A stretch of 33,608 nt of DNA from Halolamina rubra (GTDB taxonomy: Archaea; Halobacteriota; Halobacteria; Halobacteriales; Haloferacaceae): positions 1-33,608 of the forward strand of contig NZ_BBJN01000049.1 of the NCBI RefSeq assembly GCF_000739555.1. The letters are read 5' to 3'. The notes beneath the pieces are model-generated. The model did no database searches. It was not told the DNA's origin and saw only the letters and a list, made by a program, of their open reading frames with translations. The position numbers were made by a program, and so were the translations under genes. Positions 8,254 through 15,430 of the stretch are shown piece by piece (the first letter of the stretch is position 1; every line of letters begins with the position of its first letter).

Positions 8254-8523
8254 ATGGCACGAACGAAACTCTACACCGGAATCTACGTGGCACTGTTCGT
8301 CATCGCGACGCTGCAGGTCGGCGTCGAGCAGATCGGGCTGCTCGAGAGCAGCTACATGCTCGCGCTCGCGCTGATCACCGTCTTCTCGTTCGTCAAGGCG
8401 GTGGTGGTCGCGGGCTACTTCCAGCATCTCGTCTGGGAGCCCCGGTCGGTGACGTACGTGTTGGTGCTGGGATTCGTCGGCTTCCTGGCGCTCACGGTCG
8501 CGGCGTCGTACTCGATCCTGTAA
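8254..8523 (+). CDS. Haem-copper oxidase subunit IV-like small membrane protein
   Basis: An 89-residue protein with three predicted membrane helices (about 5-23, 33-55, 66-88) and the pattern MLALALITVFSFVKAVVVAGYFQHLVWEPR, which is typical of the prokaryotic cytochrome oxidase subunit IV family (CtaF/CyoD/CaaD-like). The FVKA-x4-GYFQHL segment is the family hallmark. It is the last gene of the oxidase operon: four bases after subunit I+III and immediately followed by a palindrome plus T-run terminator. Confidence 0.88.
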   Translation: MARTKLYTGIYVALFVIATLQVGVEQIGLLESSYMLALALITVFSFVKAVVVAGYFQHLVWEPRSVTYVLVLGFVGFLALTVAASYSIL

Positions 8524-8525
8524 GG

Positions 8526-8547
8526 CGCCGTCGACGGCGACTTTTTT
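8526..8547 (+). terminator. Terminator of the oxidase operon
   Basis: The perfect 14-base palindrome CGCCGTCGACGGCG (8526-8539) begins three bases after the stop codon and is followed by six Ts (8542-8547). The T-run alone would suffice for archaeal termination. The gene on the other strand ends 70 bases further on, so this also separates converging transcripts. Confidence 0.75.
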
Positions 8548-8616
8548 CGGACGCTACGTCGCCAGCGACGCGGCTGTCGCGTCGACGCTTGGAGTTCTCG
8601 GCGCTTCGCCCGTCGA

Positions 8617-10053
8617 TCAGACGAACGGCGTCTGGACCGTCGGCTGGGCGAGCGCCCACAGCGCCGCGATCGAGTAGACGGTCATCACGAGCACGTAGGG
8701 GAGCCCGCTCCGGACGGATCGCTCGCTCCCGGTGAACAGCTCGACCGCCCGCACGTGGGCGATCCAGACCGCGAGCAGGTGGCCCGAAAGCACGGCCAGG
8801 GGGCCGATCCAGCCGACCCAACCCGGCAGCCCGAGCACCGGCGGCGCGCTCGGCGGCGAGAGCGGGTCGAGGGCGACGACGACCGTCGCCGGCAGCTGGG
8901 TGAGGAGGTACGGCAGGTAGTGGCCGAAGTGATAGCCCGCGGCAAGCGGCACCAGCGCGGGCGCGAACGCGGCGGCGACGCGCGAGGTCGACAGGTACGA
9001 CCCCCCGAGCCGCCGCGCGCCAGCGGACGCCAGCCAGTAGGCGCCGGCGAGGAGCCCGTACCCGCCGAGTATCGTGGCGAAGTACGTCAGCGCCCCGGGG
9101 AGGCCGGCGCGGACGACCGGCGCCGCGACCGACTGCCAGCCCGGCGTGGCGACGACGCCGTCGAACAGCGTCACCCACGCGAGCGCGAGCACGAAGCCAA
9201 CCTCGCTTGCTCGAGTCGTCGCGTCGGCGTCGGTCCGCGCGAGCGCGGCGCCGGGCGCCGTCAGCGCCAGCCCGTCGTCGGTGCGCTGGATCGGCGCGAC
9301 GCGCCCGAACAGCTCGAACACGCCCGCGACGGGGTCGAGCTGTCGGCGCCACGTCGCCCGACCGAACAGCAGGCTGCCGGCCAGCGCCGCGGCGAGGTAG
9401 GCGGCGACGACGGCGACGAGCTGTCGCGGATCCGCGGAGACGCCGGTCACGATCTCCAGCCAGACCAGCAGCAGCAGGCCGGCGACCGCGGGCCAGCGGC
9501 CCCCCCAGCCGGGAAGCGAGCGCCGCCCGGCGGTCGGCAGCGCCGCCGCGAGCCGGCCGAACGGGTCGATCGCGGGCCAGGCGTCCCCCACGAGGTACGT
9601 GCCAGCGGCGAGGCCGACCCACCAGAGCACCCAGACCAGCAACACCGCGACGTTCCGGGCGGCCTCGGCCGGGCCGGCGAGCCCGCCCGCGAGCACGACT
9701 GCGAGCCCGAGCAGGCCGACGACGCCGCCGACGCGGTCGCCCCGTTCGCGGAGCCGCTCACCCGCGGGGATCGACAGGCGACGGCCGTAGTACGCCGCCA
9801 GCAGCCCGCGGTCGGCGACGGCGCTCGTCAGCAGGAGGGCGGCGGCGACGACGGCGCCGCCGGCGAGGAGGAACAGCCACGTCGGCGCGTCGACCTCGCC
9901 GGCGGTGATCCCCGGGCCGCCGTGGGCGCGCGCGGGCGTCGCGAACAGCGTCACCGCCGCCAGTGCCGGGAGCCACCCCCCGGCCGCACGGGGCAGCGCG
10001 ACGTTCCCGAGCCGATCCGTCCCCGACGCCGCGGGCTGGCGGTGATCGCACAC
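8617..10053 (-). CDS. Polytopic membrane protein with signal peptide, function unknown
   Basis: A 478-residue, Ala/Gly/Leu-rich integral membrane protein with about ten to twelve helices. The N-terminus looks like a cleavable signal ending LFATPARA before HGGPG, which would leave histidine as the first mature residue, as in some copper-binding exported proteins. Later loops contain GYHFGHYLPYLL. Similar haloarchaeal proteins near oxidase genes have, as I recall, been labelled fenitrothion hydrolase in databases; nothing in the sequence supports hydrolysis of that compound. Being convergent with the oxidase operon and downstream of another small membrane protein on the same strand, it may serve respiration or metal handling, but this is context only. 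Start at 10053 is the longest ATG; a later start is possible. Confidence 0.7.
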   Translation of the reverse strand: MCDHRQPAASGTDRLGNVALPRAAGGWLPALAAVTLFATPARAHGGPGITAGEVDAPTWLFLLAGGAVVAAALLLTSAVADRGLLAAYYGRRLSIPAGERLRERGDRVGGVVGLLGLAVVLAGGLAGPAEAARNVAVLLVWVLWWVGLAAGTYLVGDAWPAIDPFGRLAAALPTAGRRSLPGWGGRWPAVAGLLLLVWLEIVTGVSADPRQLVAVVAAYLAAALAGSLLFGRATWRRQLDPVAGVFELFGRVAPIQRTDDGLALTAPGAALARTDADATTRASEVGFVLALAWVTLFDGVVATPGWQSVAAPVVRAGLPGALTYFATILGGYGLLAGAYWLASAGARRLGGSYLSTSRVAAAFAPALVPLAAGYHFGHYLPYLLTQLPATVVVALDPLSPPSAPPVLGLPGWVGWIGPLAVLSGHLLAVWIAHVRAVELFTGSERSVRSGLPYVLVMTVYSIAALWALAQPTVQTPFV

Positions 10054-10102
10054 GTCTCTCGGGGGGTCGGGAGGGGAGCTACAGGAACGTTTCGGGACCG
10101 GA

Positions 10103-10531
10103 TCAGGCCGTCAGCAGGTTCACCGTGATCGCGACGACCACGATCAGGCCGAGCACCCACGAGGCGGCCATCACGGCCGCCGCGCGCCGGTAGCCACGGG
10201 CCTTCGCGGCCGCGTAGGTGCCGTAGAAGAGGTAGAAGACGAACGCCGCCGCAAGCGCGACGCCGACCGCCACGCCGCCGGCGCTCACGAGCGAGCCGGA
10301 GTACACGTCGCCGCTTACGAACAGCGCCGCGCCGCCGCCGACCGCGAGCGCGGCGACGATAAAGGCGAGGGTCCAGACCGCCTCGTTGCCGGCGAGCGCG
10401 CTCCAGACCGACTGCTCGTTCCGCAGGGTCGGTGTGTAAGCTTTCCAGTTCAGGCCCACCACTGCCCCGACGACGGCGAGCAGGAGGAGGACCATCAACG
10501 CCGCACTCACGAGGTAGATCGTCGATGCCAT
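10103..10531 (-). CDS. Small four-helix membrane protein, function unknown
   Basis: A 142-residue protein with four predicted membrane helices (about 5-27, 51-71, 81-103, 118-140). Short charged loops (NWKAYTPTLRNEQS; YAAAKARGYRR) set a plausible topology. I do not recognise a family. It is transcribed towards the 478-residue membrane protein, 49 bases apart, and the two probably form an operon. A TATA-like box on the reverse strand (CTTTATAC, 10568-10575) lies about 40 bases before the ATG, implying a short leader of about 14 nucleotides. Confidence 0.75.
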   Translation of the reverse strand: MASTIYLVSAALMVLLLLAVVGAVVGLNWKAYTPTLRNEQSVWSALAGNEAVWTLAFIVAALAVGGGAALFVSGDVYSGSLVSAGGVAVGVALAAAFVFYLFYGTYAAAKARGYRRAAAVMAASWVLGLIVVVAITVNLLTA

Positions 10532-10567
10532 AGTACGCTCCGTTAGCGAAGAATGGCCGCGGCGAGC

Positions 10568-10575
10568 GTATAAAG
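10568..10575 (-). promoter_or_regulatory. TATA box of the membrane-protein pair
   Basis: CTTTATAC on the reverse strand is a strong A/T match, about 40 bases before ATG 10531. Transcription would start near 10545, so this transcript carries a short 5' leader and is not strictly leaderless. Confidence 0.6.
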
Positions 10576-10662
10576 ATTCGTTTCTTCGTCGTGCGTGACG
10601 GGGTCGGCCACGCGTCGTCGACGCCGACTCGCGAAGCTCACCGCTCGAACAGTTGGCGTCGA

Positions 10663-10690
10663 CAGAAATGCTCCGGCTGGGATTCGAACC
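10663..10690 (-). repeat. Duplicated 3' end of tRNA-Glu (tRNA remnant / candidate att site)
   Basis: These 28 bases are identical to 10786-10813, which covers the 3' half of the T-arm, the acceptor strand and six trailing bases of the tRNA-Glu gene. The rest of a tRNA (anticodon and D arms) is missing, and past the T-loop the sequence diverges completely. It lies downstream of the true tRNA on the same strand, 95 bases from it. The arrangement is what integration of an element into a tRNA 3' end leaves behind. The spacer also contains the inverted T-loop motif TTCGAATCCC at 10739-10748, so a hairpin origin is possible. Confidence 0.75.
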
Positions 10691-10791
10691 ACGGTCGCTC
10701 CCGTTCGCTCGCGGGCTCGCTCACCTCTCGCTCCCTGCTTCGAATCCCACGATGACCAGCAGCGGCTCGCGATCGTTGCTCGCCGCAGAAA

Positions 10792-10866
10792 TGCTCCGGC
10801 TGGGATTCGAACCCAGGTCATCACCGTGAGAGGGTGATATGATTGGCCGGACTACACCACCAGAGC
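10792..10866 (-). tRNA. tRNA-Glu (CTC anticodon)
   Basis: The reverse strand folds as a 75-nucleotide tRNA: acceptor GCTCTGG paired with CCGGAGC, anticodon stem ATCACC/GGTGAT around loop CTCTCAC giving anticodon CTC, and T-arm CTGGGTTCGAATCCCAG. The discriminator base is A and CCA is not encoded. No intron is seen. An upstream A/T-rich box on the reverse strand (around 10896-10905) is a suitable promoter. A copy of its 3' end lies just downstream. Confidence 0.96.
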
Positions 10867-10895
10867 GCTTCGCACTCCTCAGTATTCGGGTTGAA

Positions 10896-10905
10896 CGTAA
10901 AACCG
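10896..10905 (-). promoter_or_regulatory. TATA-like box for tRNA-Glu
   Basis: CGGTTTTACG on the reverse strand is centred about 34 bases before the mature tRNA 5' end, so the primary transcript would begin a few bases upstream of the tRNA and need 5' trimming. Confidence 0.5.
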
Positions 10906-10979
10906 TTGCGTTTCCTCGCCGCCGTGTGGCGGATTCGCAGGTCACGCGGTCGCCCGAAACACCCGGCGGCGTCGACGCG

Positions 10980-12134
10980 TTACCGAACCTGCTCGCCGCC
11001 GAGGAACACCCGTTCGGGCGTCTGCCACGCCCCCACGTCCTCGAGGGGGTTCGCCGGCAGCACCAGCAGGTCCGCGCGGTAGCCCGCCTCGACCATCCCC
11101 GTGTCGTCGAGGCCGAGCAGGTCGGCGGCGTTGACCGTCGCCGCCTCCAGCGCCCCCTGCTCGTCCAGCCCGTACTCGACCATGTACGCCAGCTCCTGGG
11201 CCGCGTCGGCGTGGTCGTTGAACGGCGTCCCCGCGTCGGTCCCCATCGCGATCGGGACCCCGGCGTCGAGCGCGTACTCCCACGCGTCGGCCATCCGGTC
11301 GGCGGCGTCCTGCCCCTTCGCGACGGCCTGCTCGGGGATGCCGGCGTCGCTGTTCTCGACGATCCCCTTCAGCGCCGACAGCGTCGGCACCCAGTACGTG
11401 TCCCGCTCGGCCATCATCTCGGCGCCCTCCTCGTCCATGAACGTGCCGTGCTCGACGCTGTCGATGCCCGCCTCGACCGCGTTCTTGATCCCCCTCGTGC
11501 CGTGGCAGTGCGCCGCCGTCGACCGCCCGGCGGTGTGGGCGGTGTCGACGAGCGCCTCCAGCTCCGTCGGCGTCAGCTCCGGCGCGCCGGTCTGGGCGCC
11601 GGTGGTCAGCACGCCGCCGGTGGCCATGCACTTGATCGCGTCCGCGCCGGCTTTGAGCTGCTCGCGGACGGCTTTCCGCACCTCGGCGGGACCGTCGGCC
11701 TCGCGTCCGAACCAGTGGCCGTGGCCGCCGGTCATCACGACGTTCTTGCCGGCTGCCTGCACCCGCGGGCCGCGGATGGAGCCGTTCGCGACCGCGTCGC
11801 GGGCGTCGATGGCGACGGCCGCCGGCGCGCCGAGATCCCGGGTCGCGACGACGCCGGCTTCGGCCTGGTTCCGCAGGTTCTCGGCGGCGCGGTAGGCCAG
11901 CGTCGCCTCGCTGTCGCCCTGGACGCTCTCGGCGTCGGGTCGGGCGTCCATCATCAGGTGGACGTGGCTGTCGATCATCCCCGGGACGACGAACTGGCCC
12001 GACACGTCGATCCGTTCGTCGGGGTTCTCGTCGCTCGCGTCGCCGACGAGTTCGATCCGGCCGTTGTCGATCAGTACGTCCGCCTCGAGCACGCCGTCGG
12101 CGTCGACGACGTGGCCGCCTTCGAGCAGTTGCAT
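10980..12134 (-). CDS. Metal-dependent amidohydrolase (imidazolonepropionase/Xaa-Pro dipeptidase-like)
   Basis: A 384-residue amidohydrolase-superfamily protein with the small beta sandwich at both ends (1-50, 340-384) around a TIM barrel. Binuclear metal ligands are visible: H57 and H59 (DSHVHL), the carbamylated lysine K168 (AIKCMATGG), H209 or H211 (AAHCHG), H229 (SVEHGT) and D300 (GTDAGTP). The GGHGHWF motif (136-142) and the IKCMATGG pattern are typical of the subgroup that hydrolyses cyclic amides or prolyl dipeptides. No transporter or pathway neighbours point to the substrate. It stands alone between tRNA-Glu and the proteasome gene, from which it is separated by 69 bases. Confidence 0.88.
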   Translation of the reverse strand: MQLLEGGHVVDADGVLEADVLIDNGRIELVGDASDENPDERIDVSGQFVVPGMIDSHVHLMMDARPDAESVQGDSEATLAYRAAENLRNQAEAGVVATRDLGAPAAVAIDARDAVANGSIRGPRVQAAGKNVVMTGGHGHWFGREADGPAEVRKAVREQLKAGADAIKCMATGGVLTTGAQTGAPELTPTELEALVDTAHTAGRSTAAHCHGTRGIKNAVEAGIDSVEHGTFMDEEGAEMMAERDTYWVPTLSALKGIVENSDAGIPEQAVAKGQDAADRMADAWEYALDAGVPIAMGTDAGTPFNDHADAAQELAYMVEYGLDEQGALEAATVNAADLLGLDDTGMVEAGYRADLLVLPANPLEDVGAWQTPERVFLGGEQVR

Positions 12135-12203
12135 AGCTACAGGTGGTCGCGCCGGCTACCTAAAGCGTCGGGTGGCGGCCAACGCGGCGAGAAGGGGAGG
12201 TGG

Positions 12204-12941
12204 TTACTCGTCGTCCAGCGCGGCGAGCAGCTCGTCGATCTCCGCGGGGTCGTACGCCTCGTAGCCGTCGTCGACGGTGATCGAGACGACCGAGAGCGCG
12301 TCGGCCTGGATCTCCTCGTCGTGCTCGCGGAGGCTCCGGAGCACCAGCTTCAGCCCCTCCTCCAGGGTGAGCTCCTCGTTCCAGCCGTCCTCGAGCACGC
12401 CCTGGATCTCCTCGCGGCCGCCGCCGATGATCGTCGCCTTCCACTCGTGGGGCGTCCCCGAGGGGTCGGCGCTGAACAGGCGCGGCGTACCCTCCTCGCC
12501 CTCGACGCCGCCCTCGATCCCGCCGATCAGGAGCGCGGCGCCGTACGGGCGGGTGCCGCCCATCTGGGTGTTCTCCTGGATGTGGTCGGTGATGTACTTC
12601 GTGAGCGTCTCGACGCCGATCGCCTCGCCGTAGCGCAGGTGGTTGGTCTGGGCCATCCGGCGGGCGAAGTCGATCAGCTGTCGCGCGTCCGCGACGTGAC
12701 CCGCGGAGGCGGCGCCGATGTGGTCGTCGAGCTTGTGGATCTTCTCGATGCTCTCGGACTCCATCAGCTCCGAGCTCGCCTGCGCCTGCGCGGCGAGCAC
12801 GACGCCGTCCTGCGTTCGGACGCCGACGCTGGGCGCGCCACGGGAGACGGCCTCGCGGGCGTACTCCACCTGGTAGATGCGGCCGTCGGGGGAGAACAGC
12901 GACGTACCGCGGTCGTAGGCCTGCTGGTCGTTTCCTCTCAT
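12204..12941 (-). CDS. psmA: Proteasome alpha subunit
   Basis: A 245-residue 20S proteasome alpha subunit. The alpha-type signature YDRGTSLFSPDGRIYQVEYAREAV spans residues 9-32 and forms the N-terminal helix and gate; there is no propeptide or catalytic Thr as in beta subunits. Further typical stretches are HIGAASAGHVADARQLIDFAR and GGTRPYGAALLIGG. From memory the N-terminus is closer to the second, PsmA2-type alpha subunit of Haloferax than to PsmA1, so a second alpha gene may exist elsewhere. The C-terminal tail is acidic. A possible 14-codon upstream ORF ends on the start codon (TGA inside ATGA). A PAC2-family gene 6 kb away may encode a related assembly factor. Confidence 0.96.
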   Translation of the reverse strand: MRGNDQQAYDRGTSLFSPDGRIYQVEYAREAVSRGAPSVGVRTQDGVVLAAQAQASSELMESESIEKIHKLDDHIGAASAGHVADARQLIDFARRMAQTNHLRYGEAIGVETLTKYITDHIQENTQMGGTRPYGAALLIGGIEGGVEGEEGTPRLFSADPSGTPHEWKATIIGGGREEIQGVLEDGWNEELTLEEGLKLVLRSLREHDEEIQADALSVVSITVDDGYEAYDPAEIDELLAALDDE

Positions 12942-12982
12942 CGGGAACCCTCCGCCGCGGAGACGGCTTCGCTGTCAGTCAT
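12938..12982 (-). CDS. Possible 14-codon leader ORF before psmA
   Basis: On the reverse strand an ATG at 12982 opens a frame of 14 codons (MTDSEAVSAAEGSR) whose TGA stop overlaps the psmA start as ATGA. Candidate TATA sequences (13018-13035) put the transcript start before it, so ribosomes starting at the first ATG of a short leader would read it. This arrangement suits translational coupling. The peptide itself has no recognisable feature and chance occurrence is possible. Confidence 0.3.
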   Translation of the reverse strand: MTDSEAVSAAEGSR

Positions 12983-13017
12983 CAGTAGTCGGTACGCCCC
13001 CCCGACTGAAAAACCCT

Positions 13018-13035
13018 GCTTAAGCGGGATTTTAC
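13018..13035 (-). promoter_or_regulatory. psmA promoter region with near-palindrome
   Basis: The stretch CCCTGCTTAAGCGGG is almost a perfect palindrome around TTAA and is followed by a second A/T box (reverse strand GGTAAAATCC, about 13027-13036). Either could serve as TATA box, with starts near 12995 or 13005, upstream of the small leader ORF. Confidence 0.45.
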
Positions 13036-13112
13036 CACCCCGACCGTTGCTGTCGATATCCTCGGTGCGGTCGGGGCGTTCCGACGCCCCATCGACGCTG
13101 GGGCGCCACGGC

Positions 13113-13120
13113 AGTTTATC
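13113..13120 (+). promoter_or_regulatory. TATA box for the polysaccharide deacetylase gene
   Basis: AGTTTATC is centred 27 bases before ATG 13144, which fixes the start as leaderless. The start codon context is CCGTATGG, shared by several genes in the window. Confidence 0.65.
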
Positions 13121-13143
13121 ACCTCGGCGGCCGCGGTAGCCGT

Positions 13144-13944
13144 ATGGCCCACACCGTCTGTCTCACCGTCGACTTCGACGCCGTCTCGCCGTGGCTCCAC
13201 GCCGGCGAGTTCGGCGACTCGCCCGTCCAGCGCTCCCGCGGCGTGTTCGGCGCCGAGGTCGGCGCGCCCCGGCTGCTCGACCTGTTCGACCGCCTCGACG
13301 TGCCGGCGACGTGGTTCGTCCCCGGCCACACGATCGACTCCTTCCCCGAGCCCTGCGAGCGCGTCGCCGACGCCGGCCACGAGATCGGCCACCACGGCTG
13401 GAGCCACACCCCGCCCGGCGAGTACGAGAGCCGCGAGGCCGAGCGCGCCGACATCGCCCGCGGGATCGAGAGCATCGAGCGCCTCACCGGCTCGGCGCCC
13501 GCGGGCTATCGCTCCCCCTCGTGGGACTTCTCGCCGCACACCGTCTCGCTGCTGCGGGAGTTCGGCTTCGACTACTCCTCCAGCGGGATGGCCCGGGAGT
13601 TCGAGCCGTACGAACTCGTCGAGGAGCACGCGCCCCGCGACGAGCCGTACGAGACCGGCGACTCCGTGGGGATCACGGAGGTGCCCGTCTCCTGGCAGCG
13701 CGACGACTACCCCGCGCTGGCGTTCTCGGGGGACCGCGCGTTCGCCGACGAGGCCGGGGTGTTCGACCACTGGCGCCGGCAGTTCGACTGGATGTACGAG
13801 TTCGTCGAGGACGGCGTCTACGTGCTCACGCTCCACCCGCAGGTCAGCGGCCGCAGCCCCCGGCCGTCGATGCTCCGGGAGCTGATCGAACACGTGGCCG
13901 CGAAGCCGGGCGTCGAGTTCGCGACGGTCGGGCAGGTCGTCTGA
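13144..13944 (+). CDS. Polysaccharide deacetylase (NodB-type) family protein
   Basis: A 266-residue NodB-homology carbohydrate esterase-like protein, without signal peptide, so presumably cytoplasmic. The catalytic base/metal Asp pair is in TVDFDA (D10, D12), the metal histidines in HHGWSH (H84, H88), and the RSPSW motif (R123-W127) and LTLHPQ (C-terminal third) match later motifs of the family. The overall form is close to the PuuE/allantoinase-like and archaeal deacetylases that act on small amides as well as polysaccharides, so the substrate could be N-acetyl sugar or a cyclic amide. Downstream yqeC starts 53 bases later. Confidence 0.88.
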   Translation: MAHTVCLTVDFDAVSPWLHAGEFGDSPVQRSRGVFGAEVGAPRLLDLFDRLDVPATWFVPGHTIDSFPEPCERVADAGHEIGHHGWSHTPPGEYESREAERADIARGIESIERLTGSAPAGYRSPSWDFSPHTVSLLREFGFDYSSSGMAREFEPYELVEEHAPRDEPYETGDSVGITEVPVSWQRDDYPALAFSGDRAFADEAGVFDHWRRQFDWMYEFVEDGVYVLTLHPQVSGRSPRPSMLRELIEHVAAKPGVEFATVGQVV

Positions 13945-13997
13945 AAAAGCCGCCCCGTCCCGAAACCGTTTGAACCCTCCCGCCCCCAGTGCGCTCC

Positions 13998-14729
13998 ATG
14001 TCCGACCTCGCTGCCGCACTCGACGCCGACGGGCTGACCTGCTTCGTCGGCGCCGGCGGCAAGAAGACCACGATGTACGCGCTGGCGGCCGCCACCGACC
14101 GCGCGGTCGTCACCGCGACCGTCCGGATCCCCATCTTCGACCCGCACGTCGCCCGCGTCGCCGTCACCGAGGACCCCATCTCGACGCTGGTCACCACCGA
14201 CGCGTTCCCGCTCGGCCTCGTGCCCGAACAGGAGTTCGAGGACCGCTACCGCGGCTACGAGCCCGACACGGTCGCGGAGATCGCGGCGGCCCACGACGGC
14301 CCGACGCTCGTGAAGGCCGACGGCGCCCGGATGCGCGACTTCAAGGCGCCCGGCGAGAACGAGCCCCGCATCCCCGAGACGGCCGACACGGTCGTCCCGA
14401 TCGCCAGCGCCCACGTCGTCGGCGAACCGCTCGACGAGGCGCTCGTCCACCGCCCCGAGCGCGTCGCCGCCGTCGCGGGCGTCGACGTGGGTGACGAGAT
14501 CACGCCCGAGACCGTCGGCCGGGTGCTCGCGAGCCCCGACGGCGGCCTGCGCGGCGTCCCGCCGGGCGCGACGGCGATCCCGCTGGTGAACAAAGTCGAC
14601 GACGAGGACGACCTCGCGGTCGCCCGCGAGATCGCCGACGCGGTGCTCGACCACGCCGACCGCTCGGTCGTCCCGCGCGTGGTGCTCGCGCGGATGGCCG
14701 ACGCCCAGATACGGGAGCTCCGCGAGTAG
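13998..14729 (+). CDS. yqeC: YqeC-family protein (putative Mo-hydroxylase accessory factor)
   Basis: A 243-residue protein with an N-terminal nucleotide-binding-like GAGGKKTT (18-25) and the YqeC hallmark KADGARMRDFKAPGENEPRIP in the middle, then IPLVNKVDD near the end. YqeC is a predicted accessory protein of selenium-dependent molybdenum hydroxylases in bacteria; its exact reaction is unknown. The frame can start at GTG 13989, but ATG 13998 is better spaced. It converges with mobA, and their stops abut at 14729/14730. The pairing with a MobA-type nucleotidyltransferase repeats the bacterial YqeC/MocA association and suggests molybdopterin maturation, though no selenium gene is visible here. 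Confidence 0.83.
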   Translation: MSDLAAALDADGLTCFVGAGGKKTTMYALAAATDRAVVTATVRIPIFDPHVARVAVTEDPISTLVTTDAFPLGLVPEQEFEDRYRGYEPDTVAEIAAAHDGPTLVKADGARMRDFKAPGENEPRIPETADTVVPIASAHVVGEPLDEALVHRPERVAAVAGVDVGDEITPETVGRVLASPDGGLRGVPPGATAIPLVNKVDDEDDLAVAREIADAVLDHADRSVVPRVVLARMADAQIRELRE

Positions 14730-15386
14730 CTACGAGAGCCGCGCGGCGGCCTCGTCGAACTCTTCCTGGGTGTTGAGGTTCTCGAACGTGTCGAGGTCGG
14801 TCACGGTCTCCAGTTCCGCCTCGCTCACGACCGCGTAGGAGAGATGCTCGAGCGGCGCGAGGATCTTCCGGTCCCCCCGCTCCAGCGCGGCGTCGCAGGC
14901 GTCGGCCATCGCGTCCGGGCGGTAGACGGCCTGCGTCGTCTGGTACCAGCCGTCGCCGAGCCGCGGCACCGCGCCGTCGAACGGCGGTGCCCCCTCGTCG
15001 TCGGCACCTTCGGGGGGCGCGATCTCGCCGCTCGCGCGGCCGAACAGGTAGTCGATCGCGTCGGGATCGACGAACGGCATGTCGCAGGCGACGACGGCGG
15101 CGTACTCGCCCTCGGCGGCCCGGCAGCCGTTCCTGATCCCCGCCATCGGCCCCTGATCGACCTCTGGGTCGAGCGCGTACGTGGTCGGAAGTTCGAAGCC
15201 AGCGAGCGCTTCCTCGATCGCCTCGCGCTGGTCCTCGCGACAGTTGACAACCAGTTCGTCGACGACCGGTGCGAGTCGGTCCGCCACGCGCCGGATCATC
15301 GGCGTCCCCGCGAGCGGCGCGACCGCCTTGTCGGCGTCGCCGAACCGGGTCGAGCGCCCGCCGGCGACGATCACGGCCGAGTGCAT
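14730..15386 (-). CDS. mobA: Molybdopterin cofactor nucleotidyltransferase, MobA family
   Basis: A 218-residue nucleotidyltransferase with the MobA signature: VAGGRSTRFGDADKAVAPLAGTPM (GG 9-10, K20), DQGPMAGI (77-84) and the metal-binding CDMPFVDP (101-108). MobA transfers GMP (or a related enzyme CMP) to molybdopterin to form the dinucleotide cofactor. The sequence upstream of ATG 15386 is arginine-rich noise, so I use that start. It lies 44 bases after the nuclease gene on the same strand and converges with yqeC. It could serve Mo enzymes elsewhere; AOR enzymes usually use non-nucleotide pterin. Confidence 0.88.
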   Translation of the reverse strand: MHSAVIVAGGRSTRFGDADKAVAPLAGTPMIRRVADRLAPVVDELVVNCREDQREAIEEALAGFELPTTYALDPEVDQGPMAGIRNGCRAAEGEYAAVVACDMPFVDPDAIDYLFGRASGEIAPPEGADDEGAPPFDGAVPRLGDGWYQTTQAVYRPDAMADACDAALERGDRKILAPLEHLSYAVVSEAELETVTDLDTFENLNTQEEFDEAAARLS

Positions 15387-15430
15387 GGGCGTGGGTCGGC
15401 GGCGTCGGGGAAAGTCGCTTGCGGTCGCGC

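Noticed and set aside
10663..10760. A second complete tRNA gene
   Set aside because: Only the 3' end matches; no anticodon or D arm can be folded from the sequence next to it.
10839..13139. A 766-codon forward open frame over the amidohydrolase and psmA genes
   Set aside because: Antisense shadow: leucine/valine/arginine-rich with no domain, and both genes beneath are well supported.
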